31,427 bases of DNA from CAYXZO01 sp964469505 (GTDB lineage Bacteria > Fidelibacterota > UBA8477 > JABMPR01): assembly GCA_964469505.1 (NCBI GenBank), contig CAYXZO010000028.1:1-31427 (forward strand), read 5' to 3'. A program made the position numbers and the translations under genes. The notes under the pieces were generated by a model that was not told the DNA's origin, did not search any database, and worked only from the letters and a program-made list of their open reading frames with translations. Below, in pieces: positions 1 through 7,710 of this stretch; positions within the stretch are counted from its first letter, which is position 1, and every line of letters starts with the position of its first letter.

Positions 1-398
1 AGATAGCGTATTTCGAATAGGCACTACAATTGATACTTGGGTTGTGGGTATTGGATATGTTTTCTAAGATGAGCTATTCGATAACCCAAATAATGTGATA
101 AGATCATAATTTTGGATTACATAGATGCAATTTAAAGTTAAAGCTATATTTCAATATGGCAGAGTACCTGGTACTGAGGTATGCAATCCGGAGCTTAAAT
201 ACTCGAAACATTTACAAGTCAACTTACCTTAAAAATTACCACAATGGGAAAATGTTCGGCCATTCAAAAAACGAAACATTGAATAGAAATTTCAAAGCAG
301 CTCTTGCAAGGACACAGATAGTTTTTATTTCCCGTGTACTTTCGAAAGGCTAATTGAGAACCGTCGCTGAAAAAATTTGATATTGCAGGAGGGGGATC
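1..398. other. Left edge without a convincing gene
   Basis: This AT-rich stretch precedes the DsrE-family gene. A 65-codon open frame (156-353, +) exists, but it has no Shine-Dalgarno sequence before its ATG, its product is basic and of low complexity, and I recognise no family in it, so I do not call it a gene. The only supported element is the ribosome-binding site AGGAGGGGG at 387-395, which serves the next gene. A promoter for that gene should lie here, but I could not pick one with confidence. Confidence 0.5.
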
Positions 399-752
399 AT
401 GAAAATTCTATTTATAATCAACGACGCTCCCTATGGCTCTGAAAAAGCTTACAATGCCTTGCGCATGGCGATTACTCTGCAAAAGGAGTATCCCGGCACG
501 GAAGTTCGCATCTTTTTGATGGCAGATGCCGTAACCTGTGCCTTACCCCATCAAACCACTCCCCAAGGGTATTATAACATTGAACGCATGTTGAAGGCGA
601 TTATCAACCGCGGGGGGCAAGTGAAAGCCTGTGGAACCTGCTCCGAAGTCCGCGGAATTAAAAAGCTCGCATTGCTCGAAGGCGTTGAAATCAGTACTAT
701 GGCCCAATTGGTACGCTGGACTGTAGAAGCTGACCGTGTGCTAACTTTCTGA
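399..752 (+). CDS. DsrE/DsrF-like family small protein
   Basis: This 117-residue protein resembles the DsrE/YchN family of small cytoplasmic sulfur-relay-type proteins. It has the alternating beta-alpha start MKILFIINDAPYGSEKAYNA, a second strand near residues 35-42 (VRIFLMADAV), and the family's Cys-rich turn KACGTCSEVRGI, with C78 and C81 as candidate persulfide-carrying or metal-binding residues. The length is normal for the family. The ATG at 399 is preceded by AGGAGGGGG at 387-395, a strong Shine-Dalgarno. It stands alone on the plus strand, convergent with the respiratory cluster that ends at 1034, and no dsr, tus or rhodanese gene is visible beside it. Its specific partner is therefore unknown. 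The family assignment is fairly sure; a role in sulfur transfer is inferred from the family only. Confidence 0.85.
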   Translation: MKILFIINDAPYGSEKAYNALRMAITLQKEYPGTEVRIFLMADAVTCALPHQTTPQGYYNIERMLKAIINRGGQVKACGTCSEVRGIKKLALLEGVEISTMAQLVRWTVEADRVLTF

Positions 753-1033
753 AAACTACAGATTATAATCAGCAAAGCCGTCGCCTGATTAGCTGAATCC
801 GCACCCCATTTACATCAGCTGTTGCGGATCGCCTATATTTCAAGATCCTCGTTTTTCAGGTTGTATGTCCGGAAAGCATAAAATTTTTACTTAACGCATT
901 TGAGCAATAGCAAAAGATAAAGCTCTGTCCCCGATAAAGTAAAATTCACCACGGGATGGTCTTGATATCCATAATTCATTAGGAACAATTAACAGTTGTT
1001 GTTGAGAATCAGCTGAGGTAAATGGATACTTTC
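753..1033. other. Convergent intergenic region
   Basis: This 281-base spacer lies between the 3' ends of the DsrE-like gene (+) and the cytochrome b fusion gene (-). It contains an inverted repeat ATCCGCA (797-803) / TGCGGAT (823-829) with a long 19-base loop and no T-run. That is too weak to call a terminator. I see no coding frame. Confidence 0.4.
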
Positions 1034-3106
1034 TTAATAGGCCTGGAACCCATGAACCTTATCGAAAAGCACCACTCGCCTGACACCGGGGGTGAAGTCG
1101 AGGGTGTCAGTGAATTGGTAGGCGTAATGAGTAGTGTCCTGGTCGTCGCCCAGGAAAACCTCCACCCGATGTGAGCCCGCCGGTACGGCCAGGGTTTCAA
1201 TGGCCAGGCTGTTCTCGTCACCGAAAACACCATGGGGCGCATAGCTGCGGTGAAGTTTCTCTTCCCCGTCCACTTTCACCGATAAGCGGACCGGCAATCT
1301 TTTGCGCACCAGTGCCATGGGTGAGCGCATATGGGGCAAAAGCTTCGCCTGGGCTTCAGGATCGCTGGCCCTAACTTCAACCAATTGTCCCGGATGTTTA
1401 AATGAAATCACCAGTAACGGATGTTCAGATTTGGGGGGTTGGTAGGGGATGGCATTCACCGCCACCAATAACAAGGTCAAAAGTCCTAACAAAATATTAG
1501 CCGTCAGGAAAGAACGTTTCTTAGGGAGAGGCTTTTGTCCGTTGCCGGCACCGGCCAAAAGGGCTGACAACTTATCCTCTTCACCCCGGTTGAAGAAGTA
1601 AGTTTCCAGCGGAACTCCACCTAATTTTTCAGGCCGCAGTTCGGGATGTCGTTTACTAGCCAAGCGTTGTTGTAGCCATTTAGGACCCAATCGGCACAGG
1701 GGGTCATCACCACACCCTATCACCAACAAAGCTTTGGCTCCTCGGGCAGCAGCTTGTTCCAGAACCAAGGGATGCAGCCATCCGATACAGGGTACGAGCA
1801 ACCGCTTCCAGCCCCAGGCTGCAGCGCGCTCTGTAGTCAACACCTGAGCGCCGGCTGACTCGGCGCAGACTACTGCCAGACCAAAATCCTCGCGCTGGTT
1901 GGGATTACCCTGAAACTCGCGTTTGAGCCAGGTTCGAACTTCCTGGGCCGGCAGTAGAGGATATTCCACCCCCATTGGGTCGCAAGCGCCCACGCAAATA
2001 CCACAATCCACACAGCGATCTTGGTCGATATAGGCATATTCGGGGTATTTCCCTTCACGGGGGCGCATGGTAATGGCGTTATAAGGACAATCCTCGTAAC
2101 ACTGACGGCAGGCGTTGCAATGCTTAGGGTTAACTTGAGGCATTGGAGGTTTTCTGCGCTTTAGGGCCCAGGGAAAGGCCACAAACACACAGAAGGGCAA
2201 TACCGCAGCCAACCACAGTAATCCGCCCTGTAATCTGTCGGTCAAAAACAAGGGGAATAAGTAGAACCAGTCTACGGTGAAAGCCGAAGGCTCCACCTGC
2301 ATTCGCGCCGGGGGCGCCGAATGGGCCGGAAAGAGGATGCTGACCACGGTGAGGGATAGAATGATGGCTAGAGTTAACTTCTTCCCGGTGACAAAGGCCG
2401 ATTTATTCAGGCGCATAATATGCAACCAGAGGGCAATACCCATTGCTAGGGGGATCAGCATATGCACGAAAAAGATGAGGAAGAACAGGAGCGAATTGAG
2501 AGACTGGTCGGTGAGAAAGGCCCTGGAAAGGGGATCGGCGAAAATCGGCAGCACATCCAGCATTTTGGCACTGCCTAAAGCCACCTGTCGGGACCGCTCG
2601 TCCCACACAAGCCAGTAACCGGTCCAGCCGTCGAACCACAACAAACCGACTAGAATCATACCGGTCACCCAAGCCAACCAACGGGGACCGGTGAATTTAC
2701 GGGCAAACAAGGTTTGAAAACCGTGGAGGACCGCAAACAGCAGACAAGCATCGGAACTGTAGCGGTGGAGCGAGCGCATTAGCTGGCCCAGGAAATGGCC
2801 TTGCTTTAGTGCTTCCACAGAGGAAAAGGCTTGATGGACGCTGGGGATATACCATAGGAGTAGAACAATTCCGGTCACGATGGCGATAAAGAAATTAGTA
2901 TCCGCCACCGCTCCCATTTGTGCGAAGGGGTTCAATTCGGTAGGTAGCCAGCGCCTGGCGCCGTTCACCAGGCTCAGGAATAGTTTTTCACCCTTGCGCC
3001 AGAAGGGTTCTCCCCGTAAAGGCGGAACCTGAGAGATTGGTAGTTGCGTGGTTTTTGTGGATGGAATGTGATCGGAAAGGGTCTGGGTACCGACCGGCGC
3101 TGCCAT
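1034..3106 (-). CDS. Cytochrome b / 2x[4Fe-4S] / MvhD-like fusion protein
   Basis: This 690-residue membrane electron-transfer protein ends the heme-copper cluster. Residues 60-315 form a cytochrome b (b6-like) core with two His pairs in the usual x13 spacing, H114/H128 and H215/H229, which should bind two b hemes. Residues 330-375 carry two ferredoxin motifs (C330, C333, C336, C340 and C365, C368, C371, C375). Residues 405-475 resemble MvhD, the delta subunit of methyl-viologen-reducing hydrogenase, with C414, C440, C465 and C471. One further TM helix (about 535-553) leads to a roughly 130-residue beta-rich C-terminal domain. From the families, it should exchange electrons between the quinone pool and a cytosolic carrier or the neighbouring oxidase; the direction is not evident. 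The ATG lies 2 bases after the SCO gene's stop, so the two are co-transcribed. No Rieske gene is present. The individual domains are secure; the role of the fusion is inferred. Confidence 0.85.
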   Translation of the reverse strand: MAAPVGTQTLSDHIPSTKTTQLPISQVPPLRGEPFWRKGEKLFLSLVNGARRWLPTELNPFAQMGAVADTNFFIAIVTGIVLLLWYIPSVHQAFSSVEALKQGHFLGQLMRSLHRYSSDACLLFAVLHGFQTLFARKFTGPRWLAWVTGMILVGLLWFDGWTGYWLVWDERSRQVALGSAKMLDVLPIFADPLSRAFLTDQSLNSLLFFLIFFVHMLIPLAMGIALWLHIMRLNKSAFVTGKKLTLAIILSLTVVSILFPAHSAPPARMQVEPSAFTVDWFYLFPLFLTDRLQGGLLWLAAVLPFCVFVAFPWALKRRKPPMPQVNPKHCNACRQCYEDCPYNAITMRPREGKYPEYAYIDQDRCVDCGICVGACDPMGVEYPLLPAQEVRTWLKREFQGNPNQREDFGLAVVCAESAGAQVLTTERAAAWGWKRLLVPCIGWLHPLVLEQAAARGAKALLVIGCGDDPLCRLGPKWLQQRLASKRHPELRPEKLGGVPLETYFFNRGEEDKLSALLAGAGNGQKPLPKKRSFLTANILLGLLTLLLVAVNAIPYQPPKSEHPLLVISFKHPGQLVEVRASDPEAQAKLLPHMRSPMALVRKRLPVRLSVKVDGEEKLHRSYAPHGVFGDENSLAIETLAVPAGSHRVEVFLGDDQDTTHYAYQFTDTLDFTPGVRRVVLFDKVHGFQAY

Positions 3107-3108
3107 AG

Positions 3109-4065
3109 TTAACTTTGAGCCTCACGCAACAACATCCGCAACGCAGTCATTAACCACTCCTCCTGATTTTTCCCCTGGGCGAAACGATAAGCCACCTTGC
3201 CAGAGGGATCGATCAAGATGAAAATAGAAGCATGGCTGATTACCCCGGTCTTAGGATCCTTTTTACGTGAAATGTCGTAATGGTCCAAAACGCGGTTCAC
3301 TTCAGGAACTGGTCCCGTCAAGAAATGCACCAGTGGGGTGGTGAGACCATGCATCTGGGAAAGCATCTTCAAAGCGGGAATTGAGTCGTTGGCAGGGTCC
3401 AGAGTGATTGCCAGGACGGTGAGCTTCTCCTTTTCTGCCGGACTCAACCGCTGAAGCACTCGACCGGTTTCCTGTAAAATCAGAGGACAAGCAGAGCCGC
3501 AGCGGGCATATACCGCTGTGAGCATGATGGTGCGGCCCCGCAGCTTACTGAGTTGAACCTGTTCTCCGTCTTGGTTCCACAGAGTGAAATCCAGCGCCGG
3601 AATTTCAGTACGTAGCTGCTCGGCCGGGAAGGGTAGGGTAGATCCCTGAGCTGTTGGTCTGAGAAAGAATTGAAATAAGCCGGCACCGAGTAGCACGATT
3701 CCCAGGGCCCCCAGGACCCAAGGTAAAAAGGCGGCCCGGTGGCTCTGCCAGACTTCACGCAGTTGGCGCCACCAGACCGCCAGCATGATCATACTCAAGA
3801 AAACGGGCTGAAGAATGAACATCACTACGAAAACCCATTCCATCTGGCCGGTCGCCGGATCGTAGCGGAAGCACCAGACCTTGAAATCTCTGGCGTATGC
3901 GGCCAGGGAACCAGTACCCTGGGGCACGAACACCATCCCTGCAATGAAAAGAGTAGTGAAAAACAACAGCGACATCCCGAAAGCCGGAAAACGCCAGCTG
4001 ATGATGAAGCGCCTGACCTTTTCCAGGGGGGAATTAGGTACAACCTGAGCTTCAATGGTGTTCAT
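3109..4065 (-). CDS. SCO1/SenC-family protein with 3-TM N-terminal extension
   Basis: This 318-residue protein has about 140 N-terminal residues with three TM segments (roughly 25-47, 78-98 and 113-135), followed by a thioredoxin-fold SCO domain (about 150-315). The SCO copper site is intact: C189-x3-C193 in YARCGSACP, and the distal H278 in the segment SHASIFILIDP. SCO proteins deliver copper to, or reduce, the CuA site of heme-copper oxidases, and this gene sits next to the CuA subunit II and subunit I genes, which fits. Most SCO proteins have a single N-terminal anchor, so the 3-TM extension is unusual and may be a separate small oxidase subunit fused in. The ATG at 4065 is preceded by AAGGGG about 7 bases upstream. 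It precedes the cytochrome b fusion gene by 2 bases. Confidence 0.9.
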   Translation of the reverse strand: MNTIEAQVVPNSPLEKVRRFIISWRFPAFGMSLLFFTTLFIAGMVFVPQGTGSLAAYARDFKVWCFRYDPATGQMEWVFVVMFILQPVFLSMIMLAVWWRQLREVWQSHRAAFLPWVLGALGIVLLGAGLFQFFLRPTAQGSTLPFPAEQLRTEIPALDFTLWNQDGEQVQLSKLRGRTIMLTAVYARCGSACPLILQETGRVLQRLSPAEKEKLTVLAITLDPANDSIPALKMLSQMHGLTTPLVHFLTGPVPEVNRVLDHYDISRKKDPKTGVISHASIFILIDPSGKVAYRFAQGKNQEEWLMTALRMLLREAQS

Positions 4066-4104
4066 ATGGGCCCCTTAGGTGATGTTCAAAGCCGAGTTAT
4101 CCGA

Positions 4105-5826
4105 TTACCGTACAAACCAAACGTCAGCCAGGGCCTTCCAGTTGGAGAAGTAGTACACCATGAATGAAATCAGCAGCACGAAAACCAGGGTCATGGTACC
4201 GGGAACCCGATGGGCGATCTCGAAGAATTTCTCGTCTTTGGCGCGGGCGAAGATTTCCCGACTGAGTTTCAACTGCTCTTCCGGCTGCCAACCTTCCATA
4301 CCTTTTTCACCCACCGGTTTACCGAAGAATACGGCCCACACTGTCAGGCCGATGAAAATCAGGGCCCCAGTGAAAGCGATTACCCCGCCGATGCCCAAAA
4401 CGGCCAGGAAGAAGTGAGCGGCGGGACCAAAACCGGCCGCCAGAGGAGCTCCAGAAAAGCCAACATCCCAGTGACGACGAGGCACGCCGTAGGAGCCGGC
4501 GAAAGTCATCCCAATGGATACCAATACAATACCGAAGGCAAAAATATAGGGCTGCAGGCGGGCGAGACCTTTGGCTGGGTACTCTTTCTGGAAAATCAAG
4601 GGCACGACATAATAAGCCAGCCCCATGAATGCTAAAGTGGTGCCGCCTACTACGGTGGCGTGGAAGTGTCCAGGGATTCTGAGAGTATTATGAGCAATGA
4701 TATTGATCTGTTCGGTCCCTAGAGTTACTCCGGTAATGCCACCGATAAAACCGAAAATGACGATGGACATGGCGATGGAGGCAAAAGCCGGGTCCCGCCA
4801 GGGAGCGTTAGTCAACCAGTTGAACAGACCTTTGGTAAATCCCTTTAAACGCTGAGCCACCTCCATTCCTGCCGGTACGGTGAAGCCATGGATCATGGAA
4901 GCTAGTACCGCCAGGTACATGGCGTATGATGTGTTCCAGATTTTCCAGGAGGCTTTCAAGCCCGGATCCACCAGTAGGTGGTGGGCGGAGGCCAGGTTGA
5001 TGAAAAGAATGTATAACACAAAAGCAACCCGGCAGACGGTTTCGTTGATGGGTTTTGCCCCGGTGGTTAAGGTGGCGATGAAGTACCACACGGCCACCAT
5101 GGCGGCCACATTGATTTGCTGGGAAGGATGTCCCAATCCCCACCAAACGAGGCGGTACCAGCCGGCGTCGATATTTTTGATTAAACCTAAAGACCAAAGG
5201 AAGCTGGGAATCATGACCGTGGCCCCGTGAAGTAGAGTAACCACTGCAATAATGGCCGCAGCTAGGGCACCGAAGGTCACTAGAGGCATGGAGCCCTCAT
5301 AGGTTTTATCGCGCCGGGCGATGTATATGGTGGCAAAAAAGTTGAATACAGCCGTTAATGTACCTACGGCAAATAAGATGATGCCCAAATAGAAAAAAGG
5401 AGAAGCTTTAAGGGGAACGTAAGAAGTCATGAGCACGTCCCCTTTGCCCATCAGAATAGTGACGTCCACCATCACGATGCCGGTCAGCATCAACAGAAAG
5501 GCTACCCATGCTACTTTAGCCGAAAACAGACGCGAATTCAGGAGCGTGGTAGCCGTGAAATAAAGAATGGCCACTTCCATGCTGATAATCCAGAAAATCA
5601 GCATATTGAGGCCGTGAAAGGTCAACAACCGGTAAAACCAGTCGGCGGGTAAAAGATGTACTGCCGACCAGCGTGTGAGAGCGATCAGTAAAGCCGCAAT
5701 GGCTCCTAAAAGGAAGACCACTACCGCCACCACCGCGTGGGATTTGATGAACTTTTGGGCGTCAAAACAGATGTTCAAGCCGGTGGTGGGGCAGGTGCGG
5801 TAACGTCCTTCCAATAGATTTCCCAT
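4105..5826 (-). CDS. Type-B-like heme-copper oxidoreductase subunit I, active-site Tyr replaced by Gln (NO reductase candidate)
   Basis: This is the 573-residue, 12-TM-type catalytic subunit. I chose the ATG at 5826 because AAGGAGGT lies 4 bases upstream; an in-frame TTG seven codons earlier lacks a site. In this numbering the metal ligands are H71 (low-spin heme), H233 (CuB), H282/H283 (CuB), H387 (high-spin heme) and H389 (low-spin heme). H233, H282 and H283 coincide with the CuB ligand numbers of Thermus ba3 oxidase. The helix VI motif reads GHPSQQIN, so the residue four after H233 is Gln237, where oxygen reductases of types A and B have the His-cross-linked Tyr. I see no obvious replacement Tyr on helix VII (LFINLASAHH) of the sort cbb3 uses. 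Loss of this Tyr is the hallmark used to separate NO reductases from oxygen reductases in this superfamily, and the proposed eNOR/sNOR groups are type-B-derived. NO reduction is thus the favoured but unproven function. Confidence 0.93.
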   Translation of the reverse strand: MGNLLEGRYRTCPTTGLNICFDAQKFIKSHAVVAVVVFLLGAIAALLIALTRWSAVHLLPADWFYRLLTFHGLNMLIFWIISMEVAILYFTATTLLNSRLFSAKVAWVAFLLMLTGIVMVDVTILMGKGDVLMTSYVPLKASPFFYLGIILFAVGTLTAVFNFFATIYIARRDKTYEGSMPLVTFGALAAAIIAVVTLLHGATVMIPSFLWSLGLIKNIDAGWYRLVWWGLGHPSQQINVAAMVAVWYFIATLTTGAKPINETVCRVAFVLYILFINLASAHHLLVDPGLKASWKIWNTSYAMYLAVLASMIHGFTVPAGMEVAQRLKGFTKGLFNWLTNAPWRDPAFASIAMSIVIFGFIGGITGVTLGTEQINIIAHNTLRIPGHFHATVVGGTTLAFMGLAYYVVPLIFQKEYPAKGLARLQPYIFAFGIVLVSIGMTFAGSYGVPRRHWDVGFSGAPLAAGFGPAAHFFLAVLGIGGVIAFTGALIFIGLTVWAVFFGKPVGEKGMEGWQPEEQLKLSREIFARAKDEKFFEIAHRVPGTMTLVFVLLISFMVYYFSNWKALADVWFVR

Positions 5827-5836
5827 CTGTACCTCC

Positions 5837-6361
5837 TTACTCCACAATGATGCGACCGGTCATCAAATGGTGACCGATACCGCAGAATTCATTGCAAATA
5901 ATCGAGTAGATGCCGCTGGTGGTGGGGGTTAAGGTTAAGACATGGTCGTAACCGGGGAGCACCTGAAAGTTCATATTAATAGGTTGCACCGAAAATCCGT
6001 GCTGGAGGTCGGAGGAGGAGATGTGAAGCCGGTAGGTCTGTCCCTTCTTCAACTTGAGAATGGGATACCATTGCCACATTCTCCCCAGGAGATAGGCGTC
6101 GCCACCGGGAGAGGGTTCTACAATGGGTACTCCCTTTTCCTCCCCGACTTTACGGGCTTCCACGAACTTATTGACACGTTCAATGAACGCGGCGGGAGTT
6201 ACGGAATACGACTCACCGGTACTGTTCTGATGTCCCTTGAAATGCCAGTAGGGCATGGCGCTGAACATTATTAGGCACCAGATTAGGGCTACTCCCACCC
6301 ACAGACGCTCGGCCCCGGAAGGAGCCTGGAACCAATCTTTTTCAGGGGCGATGATACTCAT
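5837..6361 (-). CDS. CuA-containing heme-copper oxidoreductase subunit II
   Basis: This 174-residue protein has one N-terminal TM helix (about 20-38) and a periplasmic cupredoxin domain. The binuclear CuA ligands are complete and correctly spaced: H121, C156, E158 (backbone), C160, H164 and M167 in the motif CNEFCGIGHHLM. An intact CuA site means the complex takes electrons from a periplasmic donor such as a c-type cytochrome, not directly from quinol. It has the short form with a single TM helix, as in ba3-type enzymes. The ATG at 6361 has AAGGAG about 7 bases upstream. Its stop lies 11 bases before the subunit I start, and the subunit I ribosome-binding site (5831-5838) directly abuts the stop codon, so the two are translationally close. 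The neighbouring SCO-type protein is the expected maturation partner. Confidence 0.95.
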   Translation of the reverse strand: MSIIAPEKDWFQAPSGAERLWVGVALIWCLIMFSAMPYWHFKGHQNSTGESYSVTPAAFIERVNKFVEARKVGEEKGVPIVEPSPGGDAYLLGRMWQWYPILKLKKGQTYRLHISSSDLQHGFSVQPINMNFQVLPGYDHVLTLTPTTSGIYSIICNEFCGIGHHLMTGRIIVE

Positions 6362-6382
6362 TTCCTACTCCTTTCCGGCTCG

Positions 6383-6529
6383 TTACGGCAACAGCGCCTG
6401 TGGCATTGTTGCCAGTTGAACCCATCCCCAGATCGTGTAAGACAAGATGGGGATTAATAATCCCAGCGCTAATAGGAGCCAGGGATTATCCATCAGCCGC
6501 TGGAGGGGGTGTTTTCCATTCTCTCCCAT
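6383..6529 (-). CDS. Small single-TM protein, probable oxidase accessory subunit (48 aa)
   Basis: This short gene encodes 48 residues: a charged start (MGENGKHPLQRLMDN), one hydrophobic helix (about 16-34, PWLLLALGLLIPILSY) and a short tail ending in ALLP. AAGGAGG sits 8 bases before the ATG at 6529, one of the best ribosome-binding sites in the cluster. The gene overlaps the last 37 bases of the upstream heme-copper-like gene in another frame and ends 21 bases before subunit II. Single-helix small subunits are common in heme-copper complexes (for example subunit IIa of the Thermus ba3 enzyme), so a structural subunit is likely, but I recognise no named family. Confidence 0.75.
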   Translation of the reverse strand: MGENGKHPLQRLMDNPWLLLALGLLIPILSYTIWGWVQLATMPQALLP

Positions 6530-7646
6530 GCGTTATTCCTCCTTTTAATAGCGATATGAAAAATTGCTGTGCCCAAACCACCATAGACCATGGCGGCCAG
6601 AAACATTAGACCACCTAAAATGGCCAATAGACCTCCGCCGGCCATGATTACCAAACCGAAATGTTCTCTGGGGCCGGTAATGATTTGCGCGGCACCGTAA
6701 ACCTTGCGCGCCATGCCGGCGATGCCGAATCCCAGCGCGAAAAGAGCCTGGCCTACCCCAAAGAGTACTGGTTGCCAACGCCATAGATGGGGGAGTAAAA
6801 GGGGACGTTCGGCCCGCTGTAAAAGATGGTAAGCGGCCAGCATGTATGTGACCGTTACACCACCGATTGCGGCATGGTAGTGCGCCGGGACCATCGTATC
6901 GGCCCGGTGAATGCTGGCCCCCATGAGATAACCATAGAAAGTCAGGCCAACACCTGTAACTAGGCCGGGCCAATAGAAGTTGAGACTACTGCTGGGAAGG
7001 TGTTGACGACTTTGAAGATAACTTCGCAGCAGGAAGAAAGTAGCCAGGGTAACTCCCGGAAAGATGCCCCACTGCATCAAACGAGTAAAACGGGTCAGGT
7101 AACTACCGGTATCAGCAATTTCTGCAGCCCAAAAGGGACCCGCAATAGCCGGCACCACCAACAGGCCAGTAGCTACGGCCCAGACCCATGACCGATCTTC
7201 AATTTTCCAACCGAGTCTGTTAGCCAGTAGCAGCCAGACTGCCATCATCCCTACTTCATTGGTGGTTTGCAATAGATGTCCGCTGCCCCAGAACAAGAGC
7301 TCGTACCGTAGTCTACCGCTTAACTGCGTCGGGAGTTNNNNNNNNNNNNNNNNNNNNNNNNNNNNNNNNNNNNNNNNNNNNNNNNNNNNNNNNNNNNNNN
7401 NNNNNNNNNNNNNNNNNNNNNNNNNNNNNNNNNNNNNAAAGCCAGGTTCACATGAACCACCAGGCAGCGGCGGATGAAATTTTCATCGGAAATAAGGTGA
7501 GCCAGTCCCGGTGCTCTGCCTATAACCAGCGCCAAGGAGAGCAGACCGGCCAGGAACAGGGCTGAAACACCCACTTTCAACCAGCCGGGTAAAGCTTTGG
7601 CGTTACTACTTTCCCTCAGTGGTTGAGCTATAAAATTTGGAGTCAC
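6493..7646 (-). CDS. Heme-copper-oxidase-like membrane protein lacking the CuB His-His pair; interrupted by assembly gap
   Basis: This multi-TM protein is the first gene of the cluster. The N-terminal part (7438-7646, GTG start; an in-frame stop lies 9 bases upstream) and the C-terminal part (6493-7337) are separated by 100 N and lie in different frames relative to the N run, so the true gap length is not 100. Residues match subunit I positions: CLVVHVNLA resembles helix II with its low-spin heme His, LLFWGSGHLLQ matches helix VI including the His that binds CuB, and VPAHYHAAIGGV matches helix X with its two heme ligands. The helix VII equivalent reads AIAGPFWA where active enzymes have His-His, so CuB should not form. 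It may be a diheme electron-transfer subunit of the complex. It is not subunit III. The superfamily assignment is good; the function is inferred. Confidence 0.75.
7338..7437. other. Assembly gap (100 N)
   Basis: This is a run of exactly 100 N inside the first gene of the heme-copper cluster. The flanks (GCGTCGGGAGTT on the left, AAAGCCAGGTTCACATGAAC on the right) share no visible overlap, so unlike the second gap this one probably hides real sequence, including the TM helices between the helix II and helix VI equivalents. Confidence 0.95.
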
Positions 7647-7669
7647 AGGTCTATTTTAAACGCCTATAA

Positions 7670-7685
7670 TGGACTTTCAAGTCCA
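7670..7685. promoter_or_regulatory. Perfect inverted repeat, candidate Rrf2-family operator
   Basis: TGGACTT-TC-AAGTCCA is a perfect 7-bp inverted repeat with a 2-bp centre. It sits in the 160-bp divergent spacer between the heme-copper cluster (start 7646, -) and the Rrf2 regulator (start 7807, +), 24 bp from the cluster's start codon. A TATAAT hexamer (7665-7670, +) abuts it. Position and symmetry suit an operator for the adjacent regulator. It does not match the AT-rich NsrR consensus I know, so the link is positional inference. Confidence 0.5.
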
Positions 7686-7690
7686 AATTA

Positions 7691-7710
7691 ATTGCTAAGG
7701 CAATGATTGC
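7691..7710. promoter_or_regulatory. Nested inverted repeats in the divergent spacer
   Basis: ATTGC-TAAG-GCAAT (7691-7704) and GCAAT-G-ATTGC (7700-7710) share their middle arm, giving three alternating ATTGC half-sites. It lies just beyond the first palindrome in the same divergent promoter region and could be a second regulator site. It could also be a chance feature of AT-rich spacer DNA. Confidence 0.3.

Noticed and set aside
156..353. 65-codon open frame at the left edge
   Set aside because: No ribosome-binding site, no recognisable family and low-complexity basic content; probably chance.
4105..5826. Assignment as a cbb3-type (type C) oxidase subunit I
   Set aside because: The partner is a CuA subunit II rather than the diheme and monoheme c subunits of cbb3, ligand spacing matches type B, and the helix VII Tyr of type C is not seen.
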